Source of the DNA: Bryobacterales bacterium
Lineage (GTDB): Bacteria; Acidobacteriota; Terriglobia; Bryobacterales; Bryobacteraceae
Length of the DNA: 46,172 nt
Assembly (NCBI GenBank): GCA_020847975.1
Contig: JADLBD010000003.1
Span: 1-46,172 of the forward strand
Reading direction: 5' to 3'
In this document: piece by piece, positions 33,837 through 42,421 of the stretch
Numbering within the stretch: position 1 is the first letter of the stretch
Layout of the letters: the number at the start of each line of letters is the position of its first letter
Position numbers and translations under genes: made by a program
The notes under the pieces: generated by a model
The model's database searches: none
The model's input: the letters and a program-made list of their open reading frames with translations, nothing else
What the model was told of the DNA's origin: nothing

Positions 33837-35879
33837 CTACAGCAGCCGTTTCCCAGTCTCCGCGTCGAGGAGCCAGGAACTCTTGGGCTCCATCGCCGCC
33901 TCCACGCGAACACCGTTGCGAAGCGTGATCACCCTCTCTCCCCCAGCCTTCGTGTGCACCAGAACCACGCCTCCGCCGGCGTGAACCACGCTATCCCCAT
34001 CCGCGTAGATATGCGCTCCCGCCCCGCGAAAGATTTCGCGCCACCGCGCAGGATCAGCAATGGGCGCGATCGAAAACCAGACCCGGTCCCTTTCCTTGCC
34101 CGCCAACCGCAGATAAGGCGCAAACCGTTTTCCTCCTCCCAGATCGAAGGCGCCTTCACCGCGTTCGAGCGGCAACCCCGTCACCTCCCGCGAAAATGCG
34201 GCATCCAGCCGTTCGCCATCGCAGTATCCGGGCAATCCCTGAAACACGACGTGGCGCCCGCCTGCCATCACCTTTTCGCGAATCATACGCCGCTCGGCTG
34301 CGCGCAGCAGCCACGTGTTACCGAACACCACCACGCGGAAGCGGTCGAGCGCTACGCGTTCCAGGTCGCGTAAATGGATGGTTTCCACCGCCGCCCCGCT
34401 CTGATAGGCAGCGCCGGCGGTACGGTTCACCGCCCACGAATCCGTCATCGGGTCCGCCGCCGGCATCGCGGCGGTATAAAAATACACCTCCGTATCGAAC
34501 ACCAGCAAAACGTCGCCCGCCGGCTGGTACGGCTGGGCATGATAGCGCTCCAGCGCCTCTCTGATGCGGCGAATCTCCGCCATCAGGCGCCGGTCGGCCC
34601 ACCACCCACTCGCGTTCGCCGGCCCGAAATCGTAATACCACAGTCCTGCGCCGCGGACGTAGCTCTCCACCACGTTGCGCCGCAGAATGGCGAAATCGGC
34701 GGGGATGTCCGTCAGTTGAAACGCCGTATCCACATCATTGCGCCAGCGCCAGGACGGAGTCTGGTCCATCTCGTCGAGCCACAGCTTTCCGTGCAGCCGC
34801 ACCGTCTCCACCAATCCGCGCGTAATGCCGCACCCGCCCATGTCACGATACGCTGCTCCGTAGGCTTGCGGCGCGCTGAGGTAATCCACGTCCCTGGCGA
34901 CCAGCACCTTGTCCAGGCACAAGTGCCCGCCCGTCGCCTGCCGGTCAAACAGGGAAAAGAAGTACCCGTAAAAGACTCCCGTCAGGATGCGGCGCGGCCA
35001 GTTCCGCTTCACCGTTCCGCAGAAGTGTATGATCCGCTCAGCCACCAGTTCCTGCTGGCAGCGGTAGTAGTCGATAGTCCCCTCGCGCTTCCTGGGATCG
35101 CGAAACATACCGTCGTCCAGCGCCTCGCGTTCCGCCATTCCGGGCACCGGCAGGTGAGGCTTTCCCCGCGATTGGCGCCACTGGCGGAAATGGCGCTGCA
35201 TCGGCTCGCTGAGGTCCGGCTCATTTCGCATGAAGCCCCAGTAGTGCCACTCGCCGTACACGCCGCAGGCCAGGTGGACTCCTGCCAGGGCCTTCCCCTC
35301 CTCGCATCCGGCCAGCCCGCGCAGCAACTCGATAGTCTTCCCGGTCGCCATCTCCTTCCACCTCTCCGAGGCAAGGCTCACGCGGCGCGTCCGGCGCAAA
35401 TCGTCCATCAGATAGCGGGCCGGCTGATCGCGTTCCACCTGCTCGAGCGGACCGTTCGCGTACACGACGCACTCTTCCGGATTCTTCTGCGCCCACCAGC
35501 GTGGAGCATTCAGGTGCCACCGCAGCACGACGGAAGCTTCTCCACAAGCGGAGAGCACCCCGGCAATCTGCCGCCGCGCGGGCGTAAAATCGAACGCGTC
35601 CTCCCGCGGCCACAGGTCTTCGAGAAACACATCCACCTGGAACAGCCGGAATCCGGCATCCGCGAACTGCCGCAAGTGCTGTTGCGGCAGTTCATCGAAG
35701 CTCCAGCGCCCACCGGTTGCATCCGTCAAAGCGTAGAAGCTCGCGTACACCGGTTTGCCGTCGATGTGCAGAGTGGGCTTGTTGTTCCACCCAGCCACCC
35801 ACGCCTCACGCGGCGTGGACGCGCCCGCCACCGGCAGAGCCGCAATGGCGCTCGTTTGAAGAAATTGCCTCCGGCGCAT
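33837..35879 (-). CDS. Tat-exported glycoside hydrolase of clan GH-A (beta-galactosidase-like)
   Basis: 680 aa with a Tat signal (MRRRQFLQTSAIAALP). The TIM barrel runs to about 430: it begins with a FYA/WSFDELPQQHLRQFADAGFRLFQVD strand-helix. The likely acid/base is E210 in GVYGEWHYWG and the likely nucleophile is E370 in KLWLDEMD. A Rossmann-like trimerisation segment (about 470-600; DRFRVVVFGNTWLL) resembles GH42. It would cleave beta-linked sugars in the periplasm; the substrate is unknown. It lies 18 bases downstream of nothing on the same strand, but the papain-fold gene follows closely (18-base gap) and may share its transcript. Confidence 0.8.
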   Translation of the reverse strand: MRRRQFLQTSAIAALPVAGASTPREAWVAGWNNKPTLHIDGKPVYASFYALTDATGGRWSFDELPQQHLRQFADAGFRLFQVDVFLEDLWPREDAFDFTPARRQIAGVLSACGEASVVLRWHLNAPRWWAQKNPEECVVYANGPLEQVERDQPARYLMDDLRRTRRVSLASERWKEMATGKTIELLRGLAGCEEGKALAGVHLACGVYGEWHYWGFMRNEPDLSEPMQRHFRQWRQSRGKPHLPVPGMAEREALDDGMFRDPRKREGTIDYYRCQQELVAERIIHFCGTVKRNWPRRILTGVFYGYFFSLFDRQATGGHLCLDKVLVARDVDYLSAPQAYGAAYRDMGGCGITRGLVETVRLHGKLWLDEMDQTPSWRWRNDVDTAFQLTDIPADFAILRRNVVESYVRGAGLWYYDFGPANASGWWADRRLMAEIRRIREALERYHAQPYQPAGDVLLVFDTEVYFYTAAMPAADPMTDSWAVNRTAGAAYQSGAAVETIHLRDLERVALDRFRVVVFGNTWLLRAAERRMIREKVMAGGRHVVFQGLPGYCDGERLDAAFSREVTGLPLERGEGAFDLGGGKRFAPYLRLAGKERDRVWFSIAPIADPARWREIFRGAGAHIYADGDSVVHAGGGVVLVHTKAGGERVITLRNGVRVEAAMEPKSSWLLDAETGKRLL

Positions 35880-35950
35880 GATCCATTTCAGTTTTGCAGA
35901 TCAGAAACCCCCGGCAAACACCGGCCTCGTAGGCATAAGATAGGTACCAC

Positions 35951-37243
35951 ATGTGCATTGTTACGCTCTTTGTTTTCGCCGCCGCCCTTCTCTCCGCCCA
36001 GCCGCGTTATGAACTCCTGCTCAAAGGCGGCACGCTCATTGATCCGAAGAACCATATCAACGCCGTACGCGATGTCGCCATTCAGGATGGAAAGATCGCC
36101 GCCGTGGCGCCCTCCATCGCCGCAACCCAGGCGCGCAAAGTAGTGGATGTCCGCGGCCTCTACGTCACTCCCGGCCTCATCGACATTCATGCGCACGTCT
36201 TCACCGGAACCCACGGCGGCATGCTCGCCGGCGGCGATTGGAGCATCTTTCCCGATACGTTCGCCTTCCGCACGGGCGTCACCACCGTGGTGGATGCCGG
36301 CTCCTCCGGGCGACGGAATTTCGCCGAATTCCAGCACAACGTCATCAACCGCGCCCGCACGCGCGTTCTTGTGTTCCTCAATATCCTCGGCGCCGGCATG
36401 CCAGGCGATAACGCCGAGCAGGACGTGAACGACATGGACGCGAAAGCCGCCGCCGATCTCGCCATCGCCAACCGCGACACCATCGTCGGCATCAAAGTGG
36501 CGCACTACCAGGGGCCCGACTGGAGGCCCGTCGAGCGCGGCGTCGAAGCCGGAAATATGGCGAACATTCCCGTGATGGTGGACTTCGGCACATTCCGCCC
36601 CGAGCGCCCGTTCCAGGACCTCGTTCTGCACAAACTCCGTCCCGGCGATATCTACACGCACGCCTTCTATGGACCTGTTCCCATGCTCGATGAGAAGGAC
36701 CGCCTGCTGCCCTATCTGTTCGAGGCGCGCAAGCGCGGCGTGATTTTCGACGTGGGTCATGGCGGGGCAGCGCTTGCTTTCCGCCAGGCCGTGCCCGCTG
36801 TCCGTCAGGGCTTTCCGCCGGACTCCATCTCCACGGACATTCACGCCGGCAGCATCGCGGCAGGCATGAAGGACATGCTGAACGTGATGTCGAAGTTCCT
36901 CAATATGGGAATGCCCCTCGATGATGTCATCCTGCGGTCGAGCTGGAATCCGGCGCGAGAAATCAAGCGCGAGGAGTTGGGCCAACTCTCCGTGGGCGCA
37001 CTGGCGGACATCGCGGTGCTGCGGCTCGAACAAGGCAACTTCGGATTTGTCGATTCCTGGGGCGCAAGAATGAAGGGTACACGCCGCCTGCTGTGTGAAT
37101 TGACGGTTCACGACGGGCTGGTGGTGTGGGACCTGAACGGAATCACGCGCGAGGATTGGGATAAGCTAGGCAAGTACAAAGCGCAGGGTGAGCCATGGTG
37201 GGATGGCACCCGGTCCACCGGCCGGCGCAGGCGACAAAGATAA
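35951..37243 (+). CDS. Exported amidohydrolase/deacetylase (EF_0837-like metallohydrolase)
   Basis: 430 aa with a hydrophobic signal (residues 1-17, ending LLSAQ). The metal site is complete: H80 and H82 in DIHAHVF, the carbamylated Lys in TIVGIKVAH, His in DIYTHAFYG and in VGHGGAAL, and the catalytic Asp in STDIHAG. This subgroup deacetylates N-acetyl amino acids or amino sugars, and it is typically encoded next to a SelA/DgaE-type PLP enzyme, as here (25-base gap). The C-terminus after about 415 (STGRRRRQR) is strongly basic. The ribosome site is weak. Confidence 0.87.
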   Translation: MCIVTLFVFAAALLSAQPRYELLLKGGTLIDPKNHINAVRDVAIQDGKIAAVAPSIAATQARKVVDVRGLYVTPGLIDIHAHVFTGTHGGMLAGGDWSIFPDTFAFRTGVTTVVDAGSSGRRNFAEFQHNVINRARTRVLVFLNILGAGMPGDNAEQDVNDMDAKAAADLAIANRDTIVGIKVAHYQGPDWRPVERGVEAGNMANIPVMVDFGTFRPERPFQDLVLHKLRPGDIYTHAFYGPVPMLDEKDRLLPYLFEARKRGVIFDVGHGGAALAFRQAVPAVRQGFPPDSISTDIHAGSIAAGMKDMLNVMSKFLNMGMPLDDVILRSSWNPAREIKREELGQLSVGALADIAVLRLEQGNFGFVDSWGARMKGTRRLLCELTVHDGLVVWDLNGITREDWDKLGKYKAQGEPWWDGTRSTGRRRRQR

Positions 37244-37267
37244 ACCAGGCAGCAAGGAGAACAACCA

Positions 37268-38455
37268 ATGGCGAACCGCCGAACATTTCTGAAGACAGCA
37301 GCAAGCGCGGGAGCGGCGGGCAGCATGCTGGCCGCGCCGGCCCCCGCCACGCCCACCACCAACATCTACGCCCGGCTGGGCGTCCGGCCATGCATTAACG
37401 GCGTCGGCGTGGTCACCCACCTCGGCGGCTCTCTCATGCCTCCCGAAGTCGTCAGCGCTATGGAAGAGGCTTCGAAGCATTTCGTGCCCCTGACTGATTT
37501 GCAGAAGAAGGTGGGCGCGCGCATTGCAGAACTGCTCGGCGCGGAAGCCGCCATGGTCACCTGCGGGTGCGCCTCCGCCATCACCATGGGAACTGCCGCC
37601 TGCGTGGCCAGGGGCATCCCGGAAAACCTCAAGCGCCTTCCCGACACCACCGGCATGAAGAACGAAATCGTGCAGCAGAAAAGCCATCGCGGCGGTTATG
37701 AGCAGCAGATGTGGCTGGTGGGCACGAAGACCGTCTGGGTGGAGACGCGCGAGGAACTCGACAAGGCTATCAACGAACGCACTGCGATGATGTTCTTCTA
37801 CAACGAAATGGAGCCTGAGGGGAAGATCGGCCGGCACGAGTGGATCCGCGTGGGCAAGGAGCGCGGCGTGCCGACGTTCAACGATGCCGCCTCGGATACG
37901 CCTCCCCCGGAGAGGCTTTCGCAGTACATTCGCGAGGGCTTCGATCTGGTGGCCTTCTCCGGCGGAAAGGCGCTCCGCGGACCGCAGTGCTCCGGCCTGC
38001 TCATGGGCCGCAAGGACCTCATCGAAGCCGCCCTGCCGGCCTTCAACCCATACGCCAGCATCGGCCGCAGCATGAAGGTGGGCAAGGAGGAGATGGTCGG
38101 CCTGCTCGCAGCCATTGAGCGCTATCTCAAGGTGGATCATGCCCAGGAGTTGAAAGAACTCGAGGGGCGCGTTGCGGACATGATGGGTGTTCTGAAGGAC
38201 GTTAGGGGTATTCAATTGGAGCGTCACATGCCGCCCATCGCCAACCACGTCCCTCATCTGCGGATCACCTGGAACGAAAACGCCTACCGCTTCCGCGCCG
38301 GCGAGGTCACGCGCCAGTTGATGGAGGGTGACCCCTCCATCGCCATCTCCGCGCGCGGGGAGCGGCTGCTCCAGGTCTCTGTGTGGATGATGCGCCCCGG
38401 CGAAAACATGATCGTGGCCAGGCGCCTCAAGGAGGTCTTCCAAGGCGCGGCCTAG
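37268..38455 (+). CDS. Tat-exported PLP-dependent SelA/DgaE-like enzyme
   Basis: 395 aa. It opens with a Tat signal (NRRTFLKTAASAGAAG), then the SelA-like fold: a GVGVVTHLGGS phosphate loop, VTCGCASA, the cofactor Asp in TFNDAASD (D206) and the Schiff-base Lys K234 in FSGGKALRGPQ. DgaE-type ammonia-lyases act on D-glucosaminate phosphate; other relatives act on amino-acid derivatives. Genes of this kind pair with the amidohydrolase encoded just upstream. Export of a PLP enzyme is unusual and requires cofactor-loaded, folded transport, which Tat allows. AAGGAG lies eight bases before the ATG. Confidence 0.85.
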   Translation: MANRRTFLKTAASAGAAGSMLAAPAPATPTTNIYARLGVRPCINGVGVVTHLGGSLMPPEVVSAMEEASKHFVPLTDLQKKVGARIAELLGAEAAMVTCGCASAITMGTAACVARGIPENLKRLPDTTGMKNEIVQQKSHRGGYEQQMWLVGTKTVWVETREELDKAINERTAMMFFYNEMEPEGKIGRHEWIRVGKERGVPTFNDAASDTPPPERLSQYIREGFDLVAFSGGKALRGPQCSGLLMGRKDLIEAALPAFNPYASIGRSMKVGKEEMVGLLAAIERYLKVDHAQELKELEGRVADMMGVLKDVRGIQLERHMPPIANHVPHLRITWNENAYRFRAGEVTRQLMEGDPSIAISARGERLLQVSVWMMRPGENMIVARRLKEVFQGAA

Positions 38456-38507
38456 CCGTGGCCTAGCCGGGTTTTCTCTGCGATCTTGGCGGCTCTGCGA
38501 GAGAAAC
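38449..38507. repeat. Short direct repeat and a candidate interspersed repeat unit
   Basis: GGCCTAGCCG occurs at 38449-38458 and again at 38460-38469, so the stop of the PLP gene sits in an 11-base tandem duplication. Just after it, bases 38474-38507 contain CTCTGCGATCTTGGCGG and CTCTGCGAGAG, flanked by TTTCTCT and AGAGAAA, which can form a stem. This resembles the 'ctttgcg...ctttgcgagag' units scattered between genes in several environmental phyla. CTCTGCGAGA recurs near 38613. The rest of the 191-base region 38456-38646 shows nothing I can name. Confidence 0.4.
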
Positions 38508-38646
38508 ATTGGCCTCGGGTGAAGGCTCTCTGCTCGATGGAATGACAGCAATAACGGAATGCCGGATGGATCTCATGCCAAGCCCCCAGGACGCATACAT
38601 GTGGTGTAAGCTCTGCGAGAACCCAGATACATCTCGTCGCTCCACA

Positions 38647-40020
38647 TCAGAACGTCAGCCGCGGCGTCCGTAACGTTCCGGCCTGGTTCCGGAGTTCAAT
38701 CTCCACTCCCGTAATGACGTTCGTCAACCCCGTGGCCGGGAAGTTTGCCTGCATGGCGAACATTCCCCCCAGCGGGGCTGTCTGAAAGTAGGATTGAAAC
38801 CGGTCCGCCACGCTCGACCGGATGACGCCCGGATCAATCATTTTCCCGGTGTTGTCGAAGAACGTGAACGCCACTTCGCTCGCCGATCGTGTATTGTCGA
38901 AGCCCTTCACCGACATTTGCAGCAGATCGAGCCCGCGGGTCACCGTGATCGTGTCCACCAGCACCGGAGCCGGCGCAATTGTCACCGACGCCTCCGCCGT
39001 GTATCCGCCCATCTCCGCCACAAAGCGCAGTGTGCCCGCCGTCGTTCCCGTCTGGAAGAGCGTCTCCTTCTGGTTCGAAAAAAGTGCCTGAGATTGTCCG
39101 GGCGAGACGACGAACGGAATGGCGCGCTTGCTGTTGGAAAGAAACAGCACGGCCGGATCGTCCGGACCCGGCATCGCGGGTGTGAATTCCATGCGCAGTT
39201 GCCCCGCTCCGTCGGCCCGTGAGGGCGCATCGAAACTCACCGTCACCTTCACCTGCTTCGCGCTCTGCTTCGCCTCCGGCCCGACGGTGATGGAGGGCTT
39301 CGGAAACGCGGGCTCTTTACCCACCCCCTCCAGCGGAAAACTACGGCCGCCCAGAACCAGCGCGCCGGTCTTGAGCCCGCTCGCCGCCGGTTGGAACGCA
39401 ATCTCGATGGTGTTGCTCGATCCCGAAGCAAGCTGCCATGGCGCCGGAATGGCCGTTACCAGTTGAAACGAATCCCCGCTCACCGACACGCTGTTCACGG
39501 TGATGGGAACGGAATGCGGATTCTCCACCACGAACCGTCGCGCCGATCGCTGCCCGCGTTCGACGGGGAGGAACACCGTCGATTGTCCCGCCAGTCGCGG
39601 CGTCTTTGTGCCGTCCTCCTCCACTGCGTAAACATTCACCCCCGCCACGGCGCTCGCCAGGAACGTCACCGTGGCGTTGTTGACGCGCAGGTTCGCCCTG
39701 CCATCCGCAAGCGGCTGATCGGATACGAACCGCACGTAAAAATCAAGCGAGAACCCAGCCACCAGCGAGATGGGCGGCGTGGGAGCCTGGTACAGCCGGA
39801 AGCCCGTCCCCTGCACATTCAGCGTTTGGATGGTAGCCATCGTGGTTCCGGCATTCTTCACACGCACCAGCACATCCAATGGCTGCCCCGTTGGCGTGCT
39901 GCCCATATCCACCAGCCCCGTTACCGGCGTTTCCGTCGTTCCCCGCACCGTGAACAACTGAAACTCTCCGTGTAGGAGCGGAGCGAGCAGGAACAGTAAA
40001 GGAGTGAGCCTTGGTCTCAT
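38647..40020 (-). CDS. Secreted protein with choice-of-anchor-D domains
   Basis: 457 aa from the ATG that overlaps the upstream stop (ATGA, 40017-40020). Signal peptide 1-18 (LLFLLAPLLHG). Two HYDIN/choice-of-anchor-D immunoglobulin-like domains follow (about 20-125 and 135-225; VRVKNAGTTMATIQTL, VENPHSVPITVNSVSV), then two further beta-sandwich regions. The protein ends in a folded strand rather than an anchor. Role unknown, probably structural or adhesive in the envelope. Last gene of the PP2C-led string. Confidence 0.75.
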   Translation of the reverse strand: MRPRLTPLLFLLAPLLHGEFQLFTVRGTTETPVTGLVDMGSTPTGQPLDVLVRVKNAGTTMATIQTLNVQGTGFRLYQAPTPPISLVAGFSLDFYVRFVSDQPLADGRANLRVNNATVTFLASAVAGVNVYAVEEDGTKTPRLAGQSTVFLPVERGQRSARRFVVENPHSVPITVNSVSVSGDSFQLVTAIPAPWQLASGSSNTIEIAFQPAASGLKTGALVLGGRSFPLEGVGKEPAFPKPSITVGPEAKQSAKQVKVTVSFDAPSRADGAGQLRMEFTPAMPGPDDPAVLFLSNSKRAIPFVVSPGQSQALFSNQKETLFQTGTTAGTLRFVAEMGGYTAEASVTIAPAPVLVDTITVTRGLDLLQMSVKGFDNTRSASEVAFTFFDNTGKMIDPGVIRSSVADRFQSYFQTAPLGGMFAMQANFPATGLTNVITGVEIELRNQAGTLRTPRLTF

Positions 40021-40715
40021 GGCATCGGAATCGGGAGTTGGAACAGCTCCGGCTCGCCGCACCGCGCCACTCTCGCGGTCGATTCGGTCCGCAGTATCAC
40101 CCAGCCATCGGCAAGCGATGAAAACTCCACCAGCGGTTCGGCCAGTGTCCAGTGCCGCTCGCCGCAGAAAACCTCCTCGCCGTCGCTACGCCAAACATTG
40201 CCGTTCGAATCGAGTGTTGCCTGCTGACCCGGCACTTCTTCCTGCGAGGCGATGCGCTCCGTGTCGAGTGAAAGATTCACCACCCGGATCCCATCGTCCC
40301 CCTTCCACACCATGCGCAGCATCCCGGGAGCCGGGAAAGCCATCCCCGTCACATCGTCCACCGGCGCCGGCAGCGCAAGGAAAGAACCTTCGTCCCCCGA
40401 CCATCGCATCATCTGGCGGCTCTCTCGAATCCAGGCCGCCAGCGTGTCCGAAGCCTCGTCCCAGGCAAACACCGCGCGGCCATCGGGAGCCGCGATCATC
40501 TTGGTCTCGGAGACCCGGATGGCGCCCGGCAATTTCCACACACTCATCCTTCCGAAGGTGGCCGCGGAACGGATCGCCTCCGGCAGCGGGTCCCCCACCA
40601 GAAAATTCCCTCGCATTCCATACACCGGATAGAGCCGGTCATCCGGCCCGTGAAAGAACCCCAAAGGGGGCAGAGCCATCGTAGCCTGGGCAGCCAACAA
40701 CAAGGTCCACAGCAT
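40017..40715 (-). CDS. Exported protein, beta-propeller-like, unknown function
   Basis: 232 aa from the ATG that shares one base with the upstream stop (TGATG, 40713-40717). A signal peptide covers residues 1-15 (LWTLLLAAQATMA). The mature part has repeated short strands (AAPDGRAVFAWDE, MVWKGDDGIRVVNLS, DSNGNVWRSDGEEVF) of the kind seen in propeller blades, too few for a full propeller. I do not recognise the family. Coupled translation with both neighbours suggests that they act together. Confidence 0.65.
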   Translation of the reverse strand: MLWTLLLAAQATMALPPLGFFHGPDDRLYPVYGMRGNFLVGDPLPEAIRSAATFGRMSVWKLPGAIRVSETKMIAAPDGRAVFAWDEASDTLAAWIRESRQMMRWSGDEGSFLALPAPVDDVTGMAFPAPGMLRMVWKGDDGIRVVNLSLDTERIASQEEVPGQQATLDSNGNVWRSDGEEVFCGERHWTLAEPLVEFSSLADGWVILRTESTARVARCGEPELFQLPIPMP

Positions 40716-41701
40716 CACGGTTTCCCCACGGAGATGGACGGCTGTCCCAGGCTCAGCGGACGTATGATGTCGCCCGGAATCTGCACAGCTTCTTGCGGAT
40801 TGCGCGTCAACCGGTAGGCCAGTCCGCCTCCCACCGCCCCCGCGATCCCCAATGTCCACCAGACCCATTTCATTCGCGGGCTCGGGATGCGCTCGGTGGT
40901 TCCCTGGGTGCGCGAAAACAGAACGCCCGGCCGCTTGTCAGCCGGCGCTGCTTCCGCCGGGTCGGCAAGGCTGGCTGCCTCGGGAGGGTTCGGCGGCGTT
41001 TCCATCTTCGACGCAGCCGGAGCCGGCGAAACCTCGAAGGACGGCTCGTAGGACTTGGGCCTTGGTTTCACTGGCGGAGAGGGCGCAGAAGCGGGTTCAG
41101 GAGCGCGTTTCGGCTCCCCAGAGGCTGCCGGTCGCGTCTCGGCCGGTGCGGGCTTCGCCTCTTCTGCCGGCTTCGCCCTCATCTCCGGCGCGGCTCCCGG
41201 CGCCAGCAAATGGACTCGCGCGATGGTGCCCGCCGACGCCTGCCCCGACAATGCGGTAATCGATACCTGGCAAATCCCCGGCGCGGCGCCCCACCGGATT
41301 CCCCACACCGAGGCGCGTCCCGCCTTGTCTGTCAGCGCTTCCTCCGTGGCTGCGCCCGTCAGGAAGACCCCGCCGGGCTCCTTCGCCGGCAGCCGGAACG
41401 TCACCTTTGCATTGGCCACCGGATGCCCTTCCCCATCGCTGACCACTACGCCAAACCCCTTGTACGGCACCGATCCTGCCGCGTACGACGCGTCGTTTCC
41501 TTCCGTGATCAGGATTCGTAACGACTGGGGCGGCGCCGTTTGTGCCTGTACAAGACACACGCACACCAGCCAGACTGTTGGCGAATAATAGGAGAAAATG
41601 CCTCGGCGATCCCCTCTACGAGGGTGTTTCTTCCACCTTCTTGGGCCGGATAAGCACCACCGTGATGTTGTCCGGTCCGCCTGCCTTTCGAGCCGCATCA
41701 A
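40715..41701 (-). CDS. Membrane protein with bacterial Ig-like domain and Pro/Ala-rich linker
   Basis: Up to 328 aa. Residues 55-165 (from LRILITEGNDASYAAGS to a VSITALSGQASAGTIARV strand) form a Big_1-like Ig domain. A long linker rich in Pro, Ala, Glu and Lys follows (about 170-275), then one membrane span near the C-terminus (MKWVWWTLGIAGAVGGGLAY) and a short tail. The start is uncertain: the ATG at 41701 lies 86 bases inside the PP2C gene and precedes about 35 charged residues, while the likely signal (YYSPTVWLVCVCLVQAQ) begins about 35-40 codons in, where only rare start codons are available. Confidence 0.65.
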   Translation of the reverse strand: MMRLERQADRTTSRWCLSGPRRWKKHPRRGDRRGIFSYYSPTVWLVCVCLVQAQTAPPQSLRILITEGNDASYAAGSVPYKGFGVVVSDGEGHPVANAKVTFRLPAKEPGGVFLTGAATEEALTDKAGRASVWGIRWGAAPGICQVSITALSGQASAGTIARVHLLAPGAAPEMRAKPAEEAKPAPAETRPAASGEPKRAPEPASAPSPPVKPRPKSYEPSFEVSPAPAASKMETPPNPPEAASLADPAEAAPADKRPGVLFSRTQGTTERIPSPRMKWVWWTLGIAGAVGGGLAYRLTRNPQEAVQIPGDIIRPLSLGQPSISVGKP

Positions 41702-42353
41702 TGAGAGAGTGGCATTTGTCCTCGAAAGATTGCCCGGTATTTAGCAGCGAAACGATCGTTTCCACACCCACCACCCCGTGTAGCCCGTCGCTCGACAGCA
41801 GGAGACAGGCGTCGGGATTGGGCCGGATCTTGTAACTGTGGATGCGCAACGGCGAACTCACGCCGATCGCCATTGTCAGCACATGGCGAAGGGGATGATT
41901 CTTCAACGTATCTTCATCGATCCCCAACCGCCGCCCAACCTCGTTTACCCACGTCTGGTCCTCGGTAACCGGAAGCAGATGCCCATCCTGATAAAGATAG
42001 GCACGGCTGTCGCCGACACTGGCAATCAGCAGGTCGTCCCCTTCTTCTTCCTCCAGCACCGCTACCAGCGTGGTGCCCATACCTTCCATTCCGGAATCCT
42101 GGGCGGCCGCTTCCTTCACCGCGCGATTCGCTTCCTCGAACGCCTTCACCAGGGTCTCGGCGTCCCGCCGGCCCGATTTCCAGATGTAGTTGGCAACCGT
42201 TTCCGCGGCCAGTTGCGAAGCGTGCTCGCCCGCGCGCGCTCCCCCCATTCCGTCCGCGACGAGGTATAGCCCCAGTTCAGGCGCCAGAAGACAGTAGTCT
42301 TCGTTGTTCTTTCTGATGCATCCGAGGTCGGACAGGCCGTAAGCTTCGAGCAT
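41616..42353 (-). CDS. PP2C-type protein serine/threonine phosphatase (Stp/PrpC type)
   Basis: 245 aa, the size of bacterial stand-alone PP2C phosphatases. Metal and phosphate motifs are complete: RKNNED (14-19), VADGMGG (32-38), SVGDSRAYL, LLLSSDGLHGVV and GGPDNITVVL. It would remove phosphate from Ser/Thr in the cytoplasm, normally opposing an STPK; no kinase is in the window. Its 3' end overlaps the frame of the Ig-domain membrane gene, and the next two genes are coupled by stop/start overlaps, tying a cytoplasmic phosphatase to envelope proteins. Confidence 0.93.
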   Translation of the reverse strand: MLEAYGLSDLGCIRKNNEDYCLLAPELGLYLVADGMGGARAGEHASQLAAETVANYIWKSGRRDAETLVKAFEEANRAVKEAAAQDSGMEGMGTTLVAVLEEEEGDDLLIASVGDSRAYLYQDGHLLPVTEDQTWVNEVGRRLGIDEDTLKNHPLRHVLTMAIGVSSPLRIHSYKIRPNPDACLLLSSDGLHGVVGVETIVSLLNTGQSFEDKCHSLIDAARKAGGPDNITVVLIRPKKVEETPS

Positions 42354-42421
42354 GGAACTTCCTGATTATAGCCACTTCTTCATGCGGATTTGACGGCGGG
42401 AAACCTTTCATCCGCGGAGGA

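Noticed and set aside
34374..36143. A 589-residue plus-strand open frame
   Set aside because: It is antisense to the Tat glycoside hydrolase and runs into the amidohydrolase gene; composition is typical of a shadow frame.
38463..38645. A 60-residue minus-strand frame behind the choice-of-anchor-D gene
   Set aside because: No ribosome site, no motif, no signal peptide, and it covers the repeat-like intergenic segment.
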